DNA of 43,436 nt from Chara braunii. Its lineage: Eukaryota > Streptophyta > Charophyceae > Charales > Characeae. Each line of letters begins with the position of its first letter. Position 1 is the first letter of the stretch. Below, one piece after another: positions 30,177 to 40,595 of this stretch. The stretch covers positions 2,005,730 through 2,049,165 of the forward strand of contig BFEA01000243.1 in assembly GCA_003427395.1 (NCBI GenBank), in the 5' to 3' direction. The notes under the pieces were generated by a model. It was not told where the DNA came from, ran no database searches, and saw only the letters and a list, made by a program, of their open reading frames with translations. Position numbers and translations under genes: made by a program.

Positions 30177-30963
30177 ACATCCCTAGTGCACGTACTGCAC
30201 TCACACTCGCACCTTGCACTACACCATCGTCTGAGCTAGGACACAGTCAAATTAAACGAGCTTTCCCCTACACATCGTATGCACGTAGCGACATCCCTCG
30301 TCAGCCTGTTTCGGGAGGATTACGGCGCAGGTCACGCGCTGTCGCACCAACCCCTCTCCCTGTTTGTTTCTTGATTAATGCAGTTTCTGGTTTGCCCAGA
30401 ACCTTTGGACGACAAAACAGCAGCGTCCAGATACAATTCTCGCTAGGCACCGAGCACGCACATCAAAGTTGACCCACGTCCCAGGCCTCGTCTTGCACGC
30501 ACGACTCCCGTACATGTATACTGGGATGACACTCTCCTCCTCTGTGGGTTTTCCCCACGTATGTACGGTTTACTGCAGCGACTCGCTTGTAACTACGGAA
30601 GTCATCCACGGAGCCTCACGAGCGAAAGCAGTCTCTTCCTTTCGCTCCCACTCCTGCTGAGCGTCTCTCTCCCTCGCAACTGCCATGACACGCTTTGACC
30701 CTCCGTATCATGTCTAACGGTTCCAATCCCTTCGTCGTCCCGAGTTGGCCTCCGGTCTGCATACACGTCTGTTCTCTCTCACTCCCCAAGTGCGGAAGCC
30801 AGAGTTGACGCTAATTGCATCCCGCAAGCTCATGTCCCGCTCGTTCGCCAAGTCTCGCCTTTCACTAGCCTCTCTCACACATATTAGGTCGCCATGTGTA
30901 GCTCTTGCACACCCAACACTCGTCCACTCATGTTGACTTTTTGTACGCACCTTCTCTCTCACT

Positions 30964-31503
30964 TCACCGCTTGTCACAGTCACACACGACTCCTTCCTTT
31001 GCCTCCCGCCTTTTCTGTCCCTCGCCCTCTGGGACTTTGCTGCCGTGAGCTGGCCTCGGGCCCGCCTTCCACAGGTCGTGCCAGCGGGTGGTTCTTGCGG
31101 ACCTGGTCCGGCCTGTTCCAAGACTGAAGTCGGTCTCCCGGTCTCCGGCCTCGCACATCTCGCTCTCCCCCCCTGAGTCCCTGTCCAGGTGGGCCTGTTC
31201 CCAGTCCACTGTGTCCATTGAAGTCTCGGTCTAATGATACGAGACTGTTAACTGCATTCTTGCCGTCACTCCGTCCCTCTTGCAACGTCGCTCGGCTCGA
31301 TCCTTGGCCTCCGTAATCGCATCTTGCAGCTTCGGGTTAATTCTCATCTCCTCCTCCTTTGCTCCCTCCACATTAATTTTCAGTCTCACTTCGTCACCCC
31401 CGTCATAATTGAGCATCACCGTAATCCAGGGACCTTCCCCAGACATGGGCTTCCAGCGTGTCTGGTGGTACCAGTAGCTCGGTCTGTATCCGTGCAGCGC
31501 CAT
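30964..31503 (-). pseudogene. Unrecognised purine-rich ORF with one internal stop
   Basis: Minus-strand frame from Met 31503 (MALHGYRPSYWYHQTRW) through TAG at 31233-31231 (one step from CAG) to TGA at 30966-30964, 180 codons. The first half is protein-like: GPWITVMLNYDGGDEVRLKI, then a helix-prone KLQDAITEAKDRAERRC. The second half is charged and low-complexity. In another frame the strand stays open to 30714, so a frameshift is possible. Just upstream on this strand is TACAACATTGGGTCC, which superficially looks like an LTR end plus primer site, but no second LTR was found. Family not recognised; the N-terminal half may be a retroelement gag or a host gene remnant. Confidence 0.35.
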
Positions 31504-31841
31504 AATCAGACTTCACCTAATGGACCCAATGTTGTACCAGGCCACTGCCCCAAAGTTGCGCGCACTAGAAACCTCACATCATACGCCAATGCCGCCTTCT
31601 CTTCAATAGTCAGTGCCAGCGCTTAGCTCGCACTCACACCGCACGTGGGGATGCCGGCCGGGCTAAGTTCAAAACTTATCGAGAATCAAGGACTCACCGT
31701 ACTACCACTACCCTCGTTCGCGGAGCGGTAGCGTTTTCCTCACACGCTTGCCAGGAGACCCAAGATCAGCCCCGTTTTATAGAACTCAGAGGGGTCGAGG
31801 TCCCTGCGTACAAGGGGGAAAATCAAATAATAACTTGGAAT

Positions 31842-32903
31842 CTAGCTTTCCCGGGGCGCCCGGCCGAGCACGCCCGGGTAGGGACCTCGCCCGGGGTACC
31901 CCGGGCATGAAAAAAAACCACTGAATTATTTTATTTTATTTTTTTGGCCTGCAAGGTCTTGCTGCGCTTTCCAAGTACAACCCAAATCCGGCCTCATTTC
32001 TTTTTTTCAGGCATGTTGGTTTCGGTGTGTTTGGGGGGGGGGGGGGGGTTATGGCAGNGGGNGGAGGGAAGAGGAGGTTATGGCGGAGGAGGAGGGAAGA
32101 AGAGGTTATGGAGGGAGAGGGAGAAGGGAGGATGGAGGTTGAAGCAGTAGAGGGACGAGGGAGGATGGAGGCTATGGCGGTTGAGAGGGAGGGAGTCTAT
32201 GGCCGAGGGAGCCAATGGAGAGGGAAGAGGAGGAGGGAGGTTGTGACGGAGGAGGGATGGGCACATTTATGTATCTGGATGGAGGAGGGAGACCATGTGG
32301 CGGGAGGAGGGGGGGGAGGGATGGAGGCTCTGGCGGAGGAGGAGGAGGGAGGGAGACTGATGGAGGGGGAGAAGATAGGAGGGAGACTATGGCAGAGGAA
32401 AGGAGCCTGATGTGGAGGACGAGAGAGGGAGCTATGGCGTAGGGAGGAGAGAGAGAGACTATGTGGAGGGAGGTTTACTGATGGAGGAGGATGGGGGCGA
32501 AAGAGAGACTGATGTGGAGGGAGGAGATGGTGGAGGAAGGAGAGGGCGACTATGTGGAGGGAGGAAAGACTGATGGAGGAGCAACAAGAAGAAGAGCAAG
32601 ACAAAGTAGAAGAAGAAACGAAAAGAAGAAAAAGAACTGAAGAGACTAAGAATAAGAGGATTGACGCAGATCGACGGCCAAGGCACACAAAAAAAAAGCC
32701 ATGAAACAAGGCCTACCAGGCCCTGAAAAATTTTGCGGCTGCCGCCTAATTTTTTCCCCCCCTTTGGGCTGTAGGCCTGCGGCACCAAATTTTTTTTTTT
32801 TAGGTTTTTGGGGGGTGGCGCTGAGGGTGCCTGCCCGGGGGGTCGTCCGGCCGGGCGCCCCGGGCGATCTGGGGGGGCCCGGGCGCCCGGGTTGGAAAGC
32901 TAG
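31842..32903. mobile_element. Non-autonomous DNA transposon with 8-bp target duplication
   Basis: CTTGGAAT at 31834-31841 is repeated exactly at 32904-32911. Between them the ends are a perfect 10-bp inverted repeat, CTAGCTTTCC/GGAAAGCTAG. GC-rich subterminal sequence rich in CCCGGG and GGCGCCCGG is also inverted between the two ends. An 8-bp duplication is typical of the hAT superfamily, though the terminal bases are not the usual hAT CA(G)/TA(G), so the superfamily is tentative. There is no transposase; the interior is a GA-rich minisatellite. Confidence 0.8.
32030..32600 (+). repeat. GA-rich minisatellite inside the transposon
   Basis: Irregular repeats of GGAGGGAGG, GAGGAGGAGG and TATGG(C/A) words begin after a G-run near 32033. 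Single N bases sit at 32058 and 32062. The Gly/Arg/Glu-rich frames here (for example 32027-32410) are translations of the repeat. The strong purine/pyrimidine strand asymmetry could favour triplex or G-quadruplex structure. Confidence 0.75.
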
Positions 32904-32944
32904 CTTGGAATTCTAAAAATCAATAAAATAACACGAGATCAAGT

Positions 32945-33385
32945 TATTTTTGAACAAGTAAGGCGGGAACTCAACAACATGTGCACAGGCAGGACACTCA
33001 AACCATCGTCGCGTCAGTCCCTAGTCCGTGCAACATGACCATGGCCCAAAGACAAAAATCCCATAACGGGATACCGATAAGCGTTTCCCTTCCTTCAAAA
33101 CGTGCCTGCTGGCCTATCCCTGACGGGTACCCATGTCCAATGGCAAGTAGGGGGGTTATAACCCTCCACGGGAGGGTGATAGGCTCCTTACCAATGCGGC
33201 CTCGGGTCACCCCTCTTTTGGGGTTCTACAGCGCGGGACTCAGCCGAACAAGCTTGGCGCAGGTAATATGCGAAGAGTCGGCCCGCGTAGGCCGCAAATC
33301 ACAGTTTAAGCCTGGAATTCAAACCGTTGGCCTCCCTGCGAAATGACAGGCCGAACGATAAACCGAGTCTGACAATCGTGAGAAA
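32945..33385 (-). mobile_element. Possible tRNA-headed SINE (weak)
   Basis: On the minus strand from about 33380, GACTCGGTTTATCGTTCGG, then CCTG-(8 nt)-CAGG, then GGTTTGAATTCC resemble the D arm, anticodon arm and T arm/B box of a tRNA. About 350 bp of GC-balanced non-coding sequence follows. No clear A tail or target duplication was found, so the call is tentative. A decayed tRNA-like sequence by chance is the alternative. Confidence 0.3.
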
Positions 33386-33395
33386 AGGAAAATCA

Positions 33396-33437
33396 AGTAA
33401 TAATATTAATAATAATAATAATAGTAATAGTAATAAT
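33396..33437. repeat. (AAT)n microsatellite
   Basis: Short AAT repeat with AGT interruptions. Confidence 0.9.
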
Positions 33438-34885
33438 TGCAGAAAAGAAAGGATGGCGCTTCAAAATTCCTCCGCGCAGCAGCCCCGCCTGAACAGTGAT
33501 ACAAGTCCACGCGCAAATCTAAAGCCCGACTTTCAACATTTTCCCTCTTTCTTTCTTTTTCACACTTTTCCATTTTCAGACACCACTGTATCTACCCGCA
33601 AACACATGTACTGGAGTCCAGTGCGCGGTTGGAATGTCGGCACGGGTTATCCCCATCACGTCCCTACACCTTTCCCGGATCACAACCATCAGGACCAGAC
33701 GGTCCTTTCAACTTCATGGAGGCCGGGTTACCTGATAGCGACTGCGACTCATAAATTGAGCCACTGGCCATCCCTGAATTAAAGCAAATGCTCAGGTCAT
33801 TGCATAGGGCGCTGATCTCCCAGGAATCGGAACGTACATCGGTGAACTAGGACATGATATTCCAAGCTTAAGGAAAACTTCGGGCGATCCTAGTCCTTTC
33901 TTTCAAAGACAATTAAAAGTTAATCAGACAAAACATTTTCAAAACAAGACTCGGGTTAACGTAAGTTGACTTATCTTCTGAAATCGATACAATCATGCAT
34001 ACCACTAGTTCAGATCCAATCGATAAAGGCTGACTTGGCTTGTCATTCAATGGCGAGTCATAATGAGTTGACTCGACTTTGAATAACACTTGTCAACAAA
34101 AGGATACAAGCATGACTAACATGTGTAACGACGCTCAAATAGCGTCTGGTCAAAATATCTCCACTCTGCCTGCCAAATGGCTGGGCTGACACAATTTTTC
34201 GACTTGATGAGATGCGTTGCCAAGTTCTTTCATTCCATACCACAATGACTGCCAGCAAATAAGTGTTGACATCCCAACTTCCAAACAAAGTTAAGATATT
34301 ATCGCTCTAGTGATGACTATGCTTTCATTCTAACTTTGGTGTGAATGTCATCTGCAAGTAATCTGGCTACCACTATACAAGTCAGCGACTTACTTGAACA
34401 ACCGAACACTGGATGCCCCATTAAGGTCAAGGATCCGCTTTCAAATTTTGTTCGTTGCTTTGTCCTCCTCGCCCTCATTGACCCTGTTGGGTAGGGTCGT
34501 TCCCAGCTCTAACTATCCAGGTCTTGCTTGCCATATCAACCCTCTTGGTCCTCGCTTCTTGTGGCGAGGCCAACCACGACAAGAGTTACCGATCCTGTCG
34601 TAGGGGACCACGGGATGTACAGCTGGCGTACTCGATCGGAGTGGGGAAGGGTCGACACGGGTTACCGTATCGTCCCCGAGTTGTCTCTAAAAGGTTGAAA
34701 GTCTAAGTGTCTCCTGCGTGACGCGGTCGGGAGGGTCCTCGCTCGCTTTTGGGCTGATACGCTCGACACTGTAACTTATTCATGAGAACCATTCGGAATA
34801 GTTGTGGAGGTACGTAATAGAGGACCATCCTTGAGATGAGGTAAAAACGGGTGCAGAATTCAAGTCACCTTCCTTCTTCTTCCCT
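33438..34885. other. Gene-free 1.4 kb
   Basis: No supported ORF. The longer frames (33327-33782, 34394-34603) have no protein character beyond chance. No repeats linking it to other parts of the window were noticed. Confidence 0.4.
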
Positions 34886-36004
34886 GTTTTTTTTTTTCAT
34901 TTTATAAACAGGTAAGTGAAATTCAGAGATTCGTTATGAGTAAGGCACAGATAGAGCGAAGATCTCAGGACCAACCCTGAGATTGACATAAAACCACAAA
35001 ACGCTTAGGACCAACACTGAGATGGAGTTCATAGTAACAGTAGGGATGCTAGCTAAGTTCATAAAGCAACTCATAAGATAAACTTGAAGGAGATGTAACC
35101 ACTGATACATGCAAAGTTCCGAGAGCACTGGCAGTGAGAGAAAACAGAAGTTCAGGACCAACCCTGAGTTGCAACGCGTGACTGCATAGTACTCAGGTCC
35201 AACCTTGAAATGAAATTCCGAGCAGCGAACCTAGGTAGCAGTTTAGTACTGAAACGATTCTCAAATACATTCGGATGAAAAACAGTTGTCAAGACCAACC
35301 CTGAGAGGAAGTTGAAGTGCCTACAGAGCGAGTACCAGCACAAGTTCATCTCAATGTGATTCCTTTAACATAACACAGATGATCATGATTAAGTCGCGAG
35401 GCTGCAACCTGACGATAACGAAAGTCCAGTCGAACCGTGAGTAACGAGCAGCGTCTATAACAACATAAATTATCCTTCTACTTCCTTTTTTTTATTTTAT
35501 TATTATTATTATTTTTTTTTTTTTAAACTTAAAATAAGGTGTAGAGGAAAGGGTATGAACCAATTCATCGTAAGCATGATGCAACATTCATTCCAACGTA
35601 GTCAAACTCAGATCAATCCTCGAGATAAATGGTCATGCATTATTCCGAATCCTTGAAAGTAAGTGTACCTTATTCACAGAGAAGAATGCAAGATTTGATA
35701 AATGCAATTGTAAAATAGGCTACTAGATTTAGGAAGAGAGGTACTCAACGATTATCTTATGGAGATACAGTCCTAAGTTGAGAGTTGTCTTCGTAAGTAA
35801 AGGTTCGCAAAACACACCACGGATAGTTGATTGAAACCTTTTTTTTTTTTTTTCTGCCCTATACAACCTAGTCTCCTCGGGATTGTGATACTATAGTAAG
35901 GTTGACTATTGTTAAGGTTGTCCCGGTTGAATAGTATACTTATCTTGGACAGAAGCTTAGGATCGATTCACTGTGAATCATGCTAACATTGATGGTGCTT
36001 AAAA

Positions 36005-36521
36005 CAGAAAAATTCCCATGAGAATTTGAAAGTTGAAAAAACATTCCATAAAAAAAAAATCCTTCATATTTATAAATTATCAATCCAATGTTTGTCAAAT
36101 TCTAAAATTTTCAATTTAATTTGATAAGTTCTCGTCTAAATATGAGCTTTCCTTTCCAACTACATCTATTTGTTCAAGATGGAATGAAAGTCTGGACGAG
36201 TTTATTAAATGTTTTAATTAGACTTTCATTTTATTACAACAAATATCGTTTAATTTCGATTGGATTAACCTATTTATGACTGAGAATCCTTATTTAGAAT
36301 GACAGTCCAATTAAAATATTTCATGAACTCATCCAGACTTCCATTCCCTCTCTAGCATTCAAGTCAAATAAGAAGGGATACCCCATTCTTGGAAGGAAAG
36401 TTTTAAAGTAAGACATAAAATTTTAAAATTGGAATTATATTTTTTAATATGGAATGAAAATTTGAAATTTAGAATGTAATTTTACTCTAGAATGATTATT
36501 TAATTCTGGAAAATTTTTCTG
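36005..36521. mobile_element. Palindromic foldback/MITE-like element, copy 2
   Basis: About 517 bp, this is the reverse complement of the element at 15332-15847 (shared blocks include GGAATGAAAGTCTGGA and GAACTCATCCAGACTT). It is itself palindromic: GATGGAATGAAAGTCTGGAC at 36178 pairs with the complement ending at 36350, symmetrical about its centre. The outer arms are less well matched than in copy 1. It sits inside the higher-order repeat block, and a related repeat unit near 37160 (CTTAAAGCAGTTGG) appears to show the site without it. Confidence 0.82.
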
Positions 36522-36651
36522 TTGTAGAGTTAGCTTAGCGATTGAAAGGGTCGTAGCGAGATGATGGGCCTAATCTTCTAAACGTTCGGAAGCGGACTGG
36601 TTCTAGGAAACTCCAATCGGGATGAAAGTAACAATTCATCTAGTAATAATA

Positions 36652-36671
36652 CTATATATATATATATATAT
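36652..36671. repeat. (TA)n microsatellite
   Basis: About ten TA units. Confidence 0.9.
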
Positions 36672-38260
36672 CTTGTAACACGGTTGTGGTTCTATTCATG
36701 TGGTACGATTCATGCGTTGGGAATCAGCATTTAAAGTTTGATGAGACGTAGGGTAACCAACCAAGATCGAGTGTACTTGATGAATACTAACGTGGTTCGT
36801 AAGTAGATTCTAGGAAGAGCAGATCATATGACCAACCTTGGGGAGAGCTTAGAGGTCCTACAGAGGTTAAGGTTTAGTTAAAACGAAGTTTAAGCGACTA
36901 CATTTATAAGTTCATCTCTGAGAATAAAGATGGTAGCGAAGTGCAGATGGACAGGATCAAAGTCACAAAACCGCAATCTTGATGAATAACAAGGGTCAGG
37001 ACCGACTTTGAGTGGCAAGCAGAAACGGTAACAACAGAAATATCATTGTTCCTTCACTTTTGTCCTTTTTTTTTTTTTTTTTTTTAACGACTTATTTTGG
37101 TGAAGTTTAGCATAATAGTATAAGAGACAGATTCATCGCAAAGCATACTTTATCATTTAGATCTTAAAGCAGTTGGACTCCGATCAACTTCAAGGTGAAT
37201 GGTCTAGTATTGGTAGTAATTTCAGTAGCATAGTGATTTGACAGATTCGTGACGAAGATTATGAGCCTAGGCTTCTAAATATTCGGGAGCAGACTACTTC
37301 TAGATAACTCTAAATAGGATCAAAGGTAGCAATACTATCAGTAATTGAACTTATTTCTTTGACAGTGGTAAGACTGTGATTCCGATTACATGGTACGATG
37401 GAATGAGTTGGGAAAATAATGATTTAAGGTTGATGAAACGAAGGGTGACCAGAAGCTAAAAAGATGTAGAATCCAGTAGATCACAAGAATTAAAGTAAAG
37501 AGTGGTGGGGAACTAATAGTTGACAGAATACTAGTAATTTAAGAACGCGGTTTAGACTCAATCTGCGAGTCACCTTCGTTTTTCCTCCTCTTTTTTTTTT
37601 AATTTTTTTTTTATTTTTTTTTTTTAACAGGTAAGTGACATTCAGAGATAGGTTACAAATAAGACACAGATAAAGTGGAGATCTCATAACCAACCTTGAG
37701 ATTGGCGCAGTACCACAAAGCTCGGGACCGACTTTGAGATGAAGTTCAGAGCATCAGTGGGGATGCTAGCCTAGTTCATAAAGCCGCTCACAAGATAAAC
37801 TCGAAGGACGTGTAACCACTGGTACGTGCAAGTTCCGAGAGCAGTTACCGAAAGCTCAAAGAATACAGAAGCTCAAGACCAACCCTGAGTTGCAACTACC
37901 GACTGCAGAATACTCAGGTCTGACTCTGAGATGAGATTCGAAGCTGCGATCCGAAGTACCAATCTAGTATTGAAGCGGTTCCTAAGTAAATTCTAAAGAG
38001 AACAGTTCTCCGGGCCGACCCTGAGGGGAGAGTTGCAGTGCCTACAGAAGTTAGAGTCTCATTTAAAACAAAGTTAAGCGAGTACCAGTACAAGTCCATC
38101 TAAAAGTGATTCCGCTAACCTACCACAGATGAACAGGATTAGGTCACGAGACTGCAACTTGTCGAAAACGAAAGTTAGGTGCAACCTTGAGTAACGAGAA
38201 ACATCTATAATCAACATAAATGATCCTTCTACTTCCCTTTTTCCTTCCTCTCTCTCCCCT

Positions 38261-39421
38261 CCTGCCGGAATCCTTCTCAAAGGTAGGTAAGGTAGCAAGA
38301 TAATAAACAGGTGAAGTAAAAGGTCGTATGTATGAAGCATCGACCGATGAGTTTAAAAAATGAAATGGTTTGGTTGTTGGTAAGCAAATCTGGGGATGAA
38401 AATACACGATTTAGAGGGAAGAAGATAAGAGAAGGTGTTATAGTGAAGTGCTTTGAGTTGATTAGTGTCATCGCAATAAAGGGTAGAGTTTTAGCAAAGA
38501 GTTTGAGTTGTGGCGATTAAAAGGGGATAGCTGTCAGGAAAGAGTGGTAAGGTGGTTGAAACTTGATACCTGGTGAGCTTGAGCTGATCTTTTCTTCTGG
38601 TACTTTTTCCATGCTTGTATTTGGCATGGACAAGGGCTAACACCTTCAAGTTGGATACGATCCCTCCGATTGTGGAAGGCACAGTCTTCCGCACAAAGAT
38701 TTGAGAGGCTGCCGCTCTCACCGTAACTCTCCATGAGTTTCGGGAAGGTACCCCAAGAGCTAGTGGACGACATCATACACGTAGCGGATAGAGTGATGTC
38801 CTTGGTTGGTGAGGAGTAGATGGGCTATGGAAGACAGATGTTCGTAACAGTGGTGGGGAGCACTATGGTAGGTAGCTCCTTGGTCTGTCGACTCTCGAAA
38901 TTATGTTAAAAGGGATGAGGGATTGCGTGAGGAGTACGGGTGCAAGTTGCTTGCTGCCAGCAGGTGGGGTACCAGGGTGATAGGTCGAAATGAGGATTCA
39001 ACCAGGAAATGTCGACCGCGGGTTGGTTCGACGGTACGTAATGGAAAGCCTTGCAAGAGGTCGGCCTGGAATAGTTACGAGCTGCTGGGTCTAAGGGGAA
39101 CTCTTGAGAGTAGGGGTAGTTCACGGTTAATACCCTTTGTCCTTGCGTGGAGTGACATAGCTTCTTGAGGTAGGGAGAGTCTACGAAAATGGGAGCAAGA
39201 CTCTGGAAATAGTGCGGTTGAAGGATAAACTTACAGTTGTGTAACGTGAAGGAGGAGGGAAAGTCGAGAAAATAGCAAGACGTAATGACCGCTACTTTGC
39301 ATGGATTTCTAAAAGTAGTAAAGTGTCAACGAAGAACTGTCATAGTGCATGGAAAGGTGGAGTTCAGATTTACTTACAATAGGGAAAAGGTATGGTGAGG
39401 AAGTAGAATGTGTTTACTTAC
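38261..39421. other. Mostly non-coding; one weak exon-like stretch
   Basis: On the minus strand, 38777-38570 is open and could encode VRAAASQIFVRKTVPSTIGG and following residues, ending at CACCAG|GTATCA, a plausible donor. However, a second frame is open over the same bases and no family is recognised, so I do not call a gene. The rest of the stretch has no supported feature. Confidence 0.3.
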
Positions 39422-39627
39422 CTTGATTGGAAATTTTGTGAGCGATTTGCCGTCCGTGAGGTGGAAACGAGGTTAACCATCCGTTCGTCTTGCTGCAGGT
39501 ACCAGGAACGGAGCGCCGCCGCTGAGCGCGTACGGAAAAATCGTGAGAAGACAAAAGTCACTGTCCGGAACCACCAGGGCCAGAAATAGTAAATGACCGA
39601 CGGGTCACGGCGAGCCCAATCGGGCAT
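39422..39627 (-). CDS. Possible first exon (minus strand), weak
   Basis: Met at 39627 opens MPDWARRDPSVIYYFWPWWF, followed by FVFSRFFRTRSAAALRSWYL and a basic/polar tail. At 39422 the frame meets CAATCAAG|GTAAGT, a near-ideal plant 5' splice site, just before the frame would close. The aromatic-rich N-terminus could be membrane-associated but is short. No downstream exon can be assigned with confidence. No family recognised; it may be a chance open frame. Confidence 0.22.
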
Positions 39628-40016
39628 GAAAGATGCGGGGCCACAATAAGGCCCTTCCAGATGAGCTATTCGGGACCCACCCTATTTGGGGTGGCGTTGC
39701 CTGCTTTCGTCCAATAGAATTAAGCTAACCTCGCCTTCAATGATGGATTGGAACTTCCATCGTTATTTCCGCACTTCAGGGGGTACTAATTGACGTAACT
39801 GGGAGCTACGTGGCTGAATCCTACCCCCCCACTGGAACTGTTAACCGGCACGGATAGGTTCGAAGCCAACTTGCGGAATCAGATGGAAGTTCGCTCTGAA
39901 AAGAACGAAGGGAAAAAGAGAGCTGGTCCGGTCGTTTCCACGATTCACACGTCTACATTTCAGCAGTTTATCGGTGTAGATAAGCCCACTGGGACAACCC
40001 CGCGAGGGAGGACTTG
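39628..40016. other. Gene-free spacer before the SINE
   Basis: No ORF, repeat or RNA-like structure is supported here. Confidence 0.4.
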
Positions 40017-40478
40017 AAAAGTTGGCTCATCCAGCGGCCTAGCTCAGTTGGTAAGGCACGCAAGTGGCATTCAGGAGTCTTGGGTTCAAACCCCAGTGGC
40101 CTCACGTACCTTCCTGGCTGAGCTTGGCGCCCGCCACCTAGAGATATGCCGTTGGTCCCCCGAAGTGGCATTGAGAAGAGACTGATCATGTTCATAGGGG
40201 AAGGGGACCAGAGGGGAGGCACAGTGACTGGCCCATCGAAGAAGCTCGGTCCTGATGCTACCGGCTGACCCCTGGCCGGTATCGCCCACCTGCTGTAGCA
40301 GGTATCGCACCTGCTGGTGGGTGCAGCTCCCGCATGTTCCCTCGTTGGAGGCTTGAGCACGGATGTGGCTGCTACGGGGTTCCCCATACATACTATAATG
40401 ACAATACAAAAGGCGTGAAAGGCCGTCCTGTCCAGATTTGACAAGTAACAAAGTAAAAAAAAAAAAAAAAGTTGGCTC
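40017..40478 (+). mobile_element. Full-length tRNA-derived SINE with 12-bp target duplications
   Basis: AAAAGTTGGCTC at 40017-40028 is repeated exactly at 40467-40478, directly at the end of a 16-A tail (40455-40470). The body starts near 40029 with a tRNA-like head. The pol III A box TAGCTCAGTTGG is at 40040-40051 and the B box GGTTCAAACCC at 40083-40093, 43 bp apart as in tRNA genes. The T-arm is nearly intact, and GCGGCCT and TGGCCTC can pair imperfectly as an acceptor stem. A non-coding body of about 350 bp follows. SINEs are transcribed by pol III and mobilised by a LINE reverse transcriptase. The frames at 39968-40444 and 40086-40658 on the other strand are shadows. Confidence 0.9.
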
Positions 40479-40595
40479 TGCGGTCAGGCTCCATTTGCTT
40501 GGATTCTTTGTTCCAGGTTGTGTACCAAATGACAGTATTGGGTTGAGTTGGATTGCTCCAGTAACACTGCCGCTTCTAGTTTTGGTGAGCGCGCA

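Larger units (their letters stand above)
34890..38260 (+). repeat. Higher-order repeat block with GACCAACCCTGAG motif
   Basis: A block of about 600 bp at 34905-35485 recurs as a direct, diverged copy at 37628-38245. Landmarks in order: CAGGTAAGTGA, ATGCTAG, TTCATAAAGC, AAGATAAACT, GTAACCACTG, CCAACCCTGAGTTGCAAC, GCGAGTACCAG, GATCCTTCTACTTCC. A second unit near 36555-36780 recurs at 37250-37460 (CTTCTAAA..TTCGG, CATGGTACGAT/GTGGTACGATT). The short word GACCAACCCTGAG and close variants occur at least a dozen times through the block. T tracts punctuate the units (near 34886, 35488, 35839, 37067, 37590). No coding frame is supported. Confidence 0.75.

Noticed and set aside
31500-31540. LTR end with primer-binding site (TACAACATTGGGTCC on the minus strand)
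   Set aside because: No second LTR copy and no clear tRNA complement; kept only as a remark.
32027-32709. Gly/Glu-rich and Ser/Pro-rich ORFs
   Set aside because: They are both strands of the GA-rich minisatellite inside the transposon.
38491-38776. Protein-coding gene on the minus strand
   Set aside because: Two overlapping frames are open over the same bases, neither has a recognised domain, and only a weak donor site supports an exon.
40034-40107. Intact tRNA gene
   Set aside because: A and B boxes are good but the acceptor stem has mismatches, and the sequence continues into a poly(A)-tailed element with target duplications; it is a SINE head.
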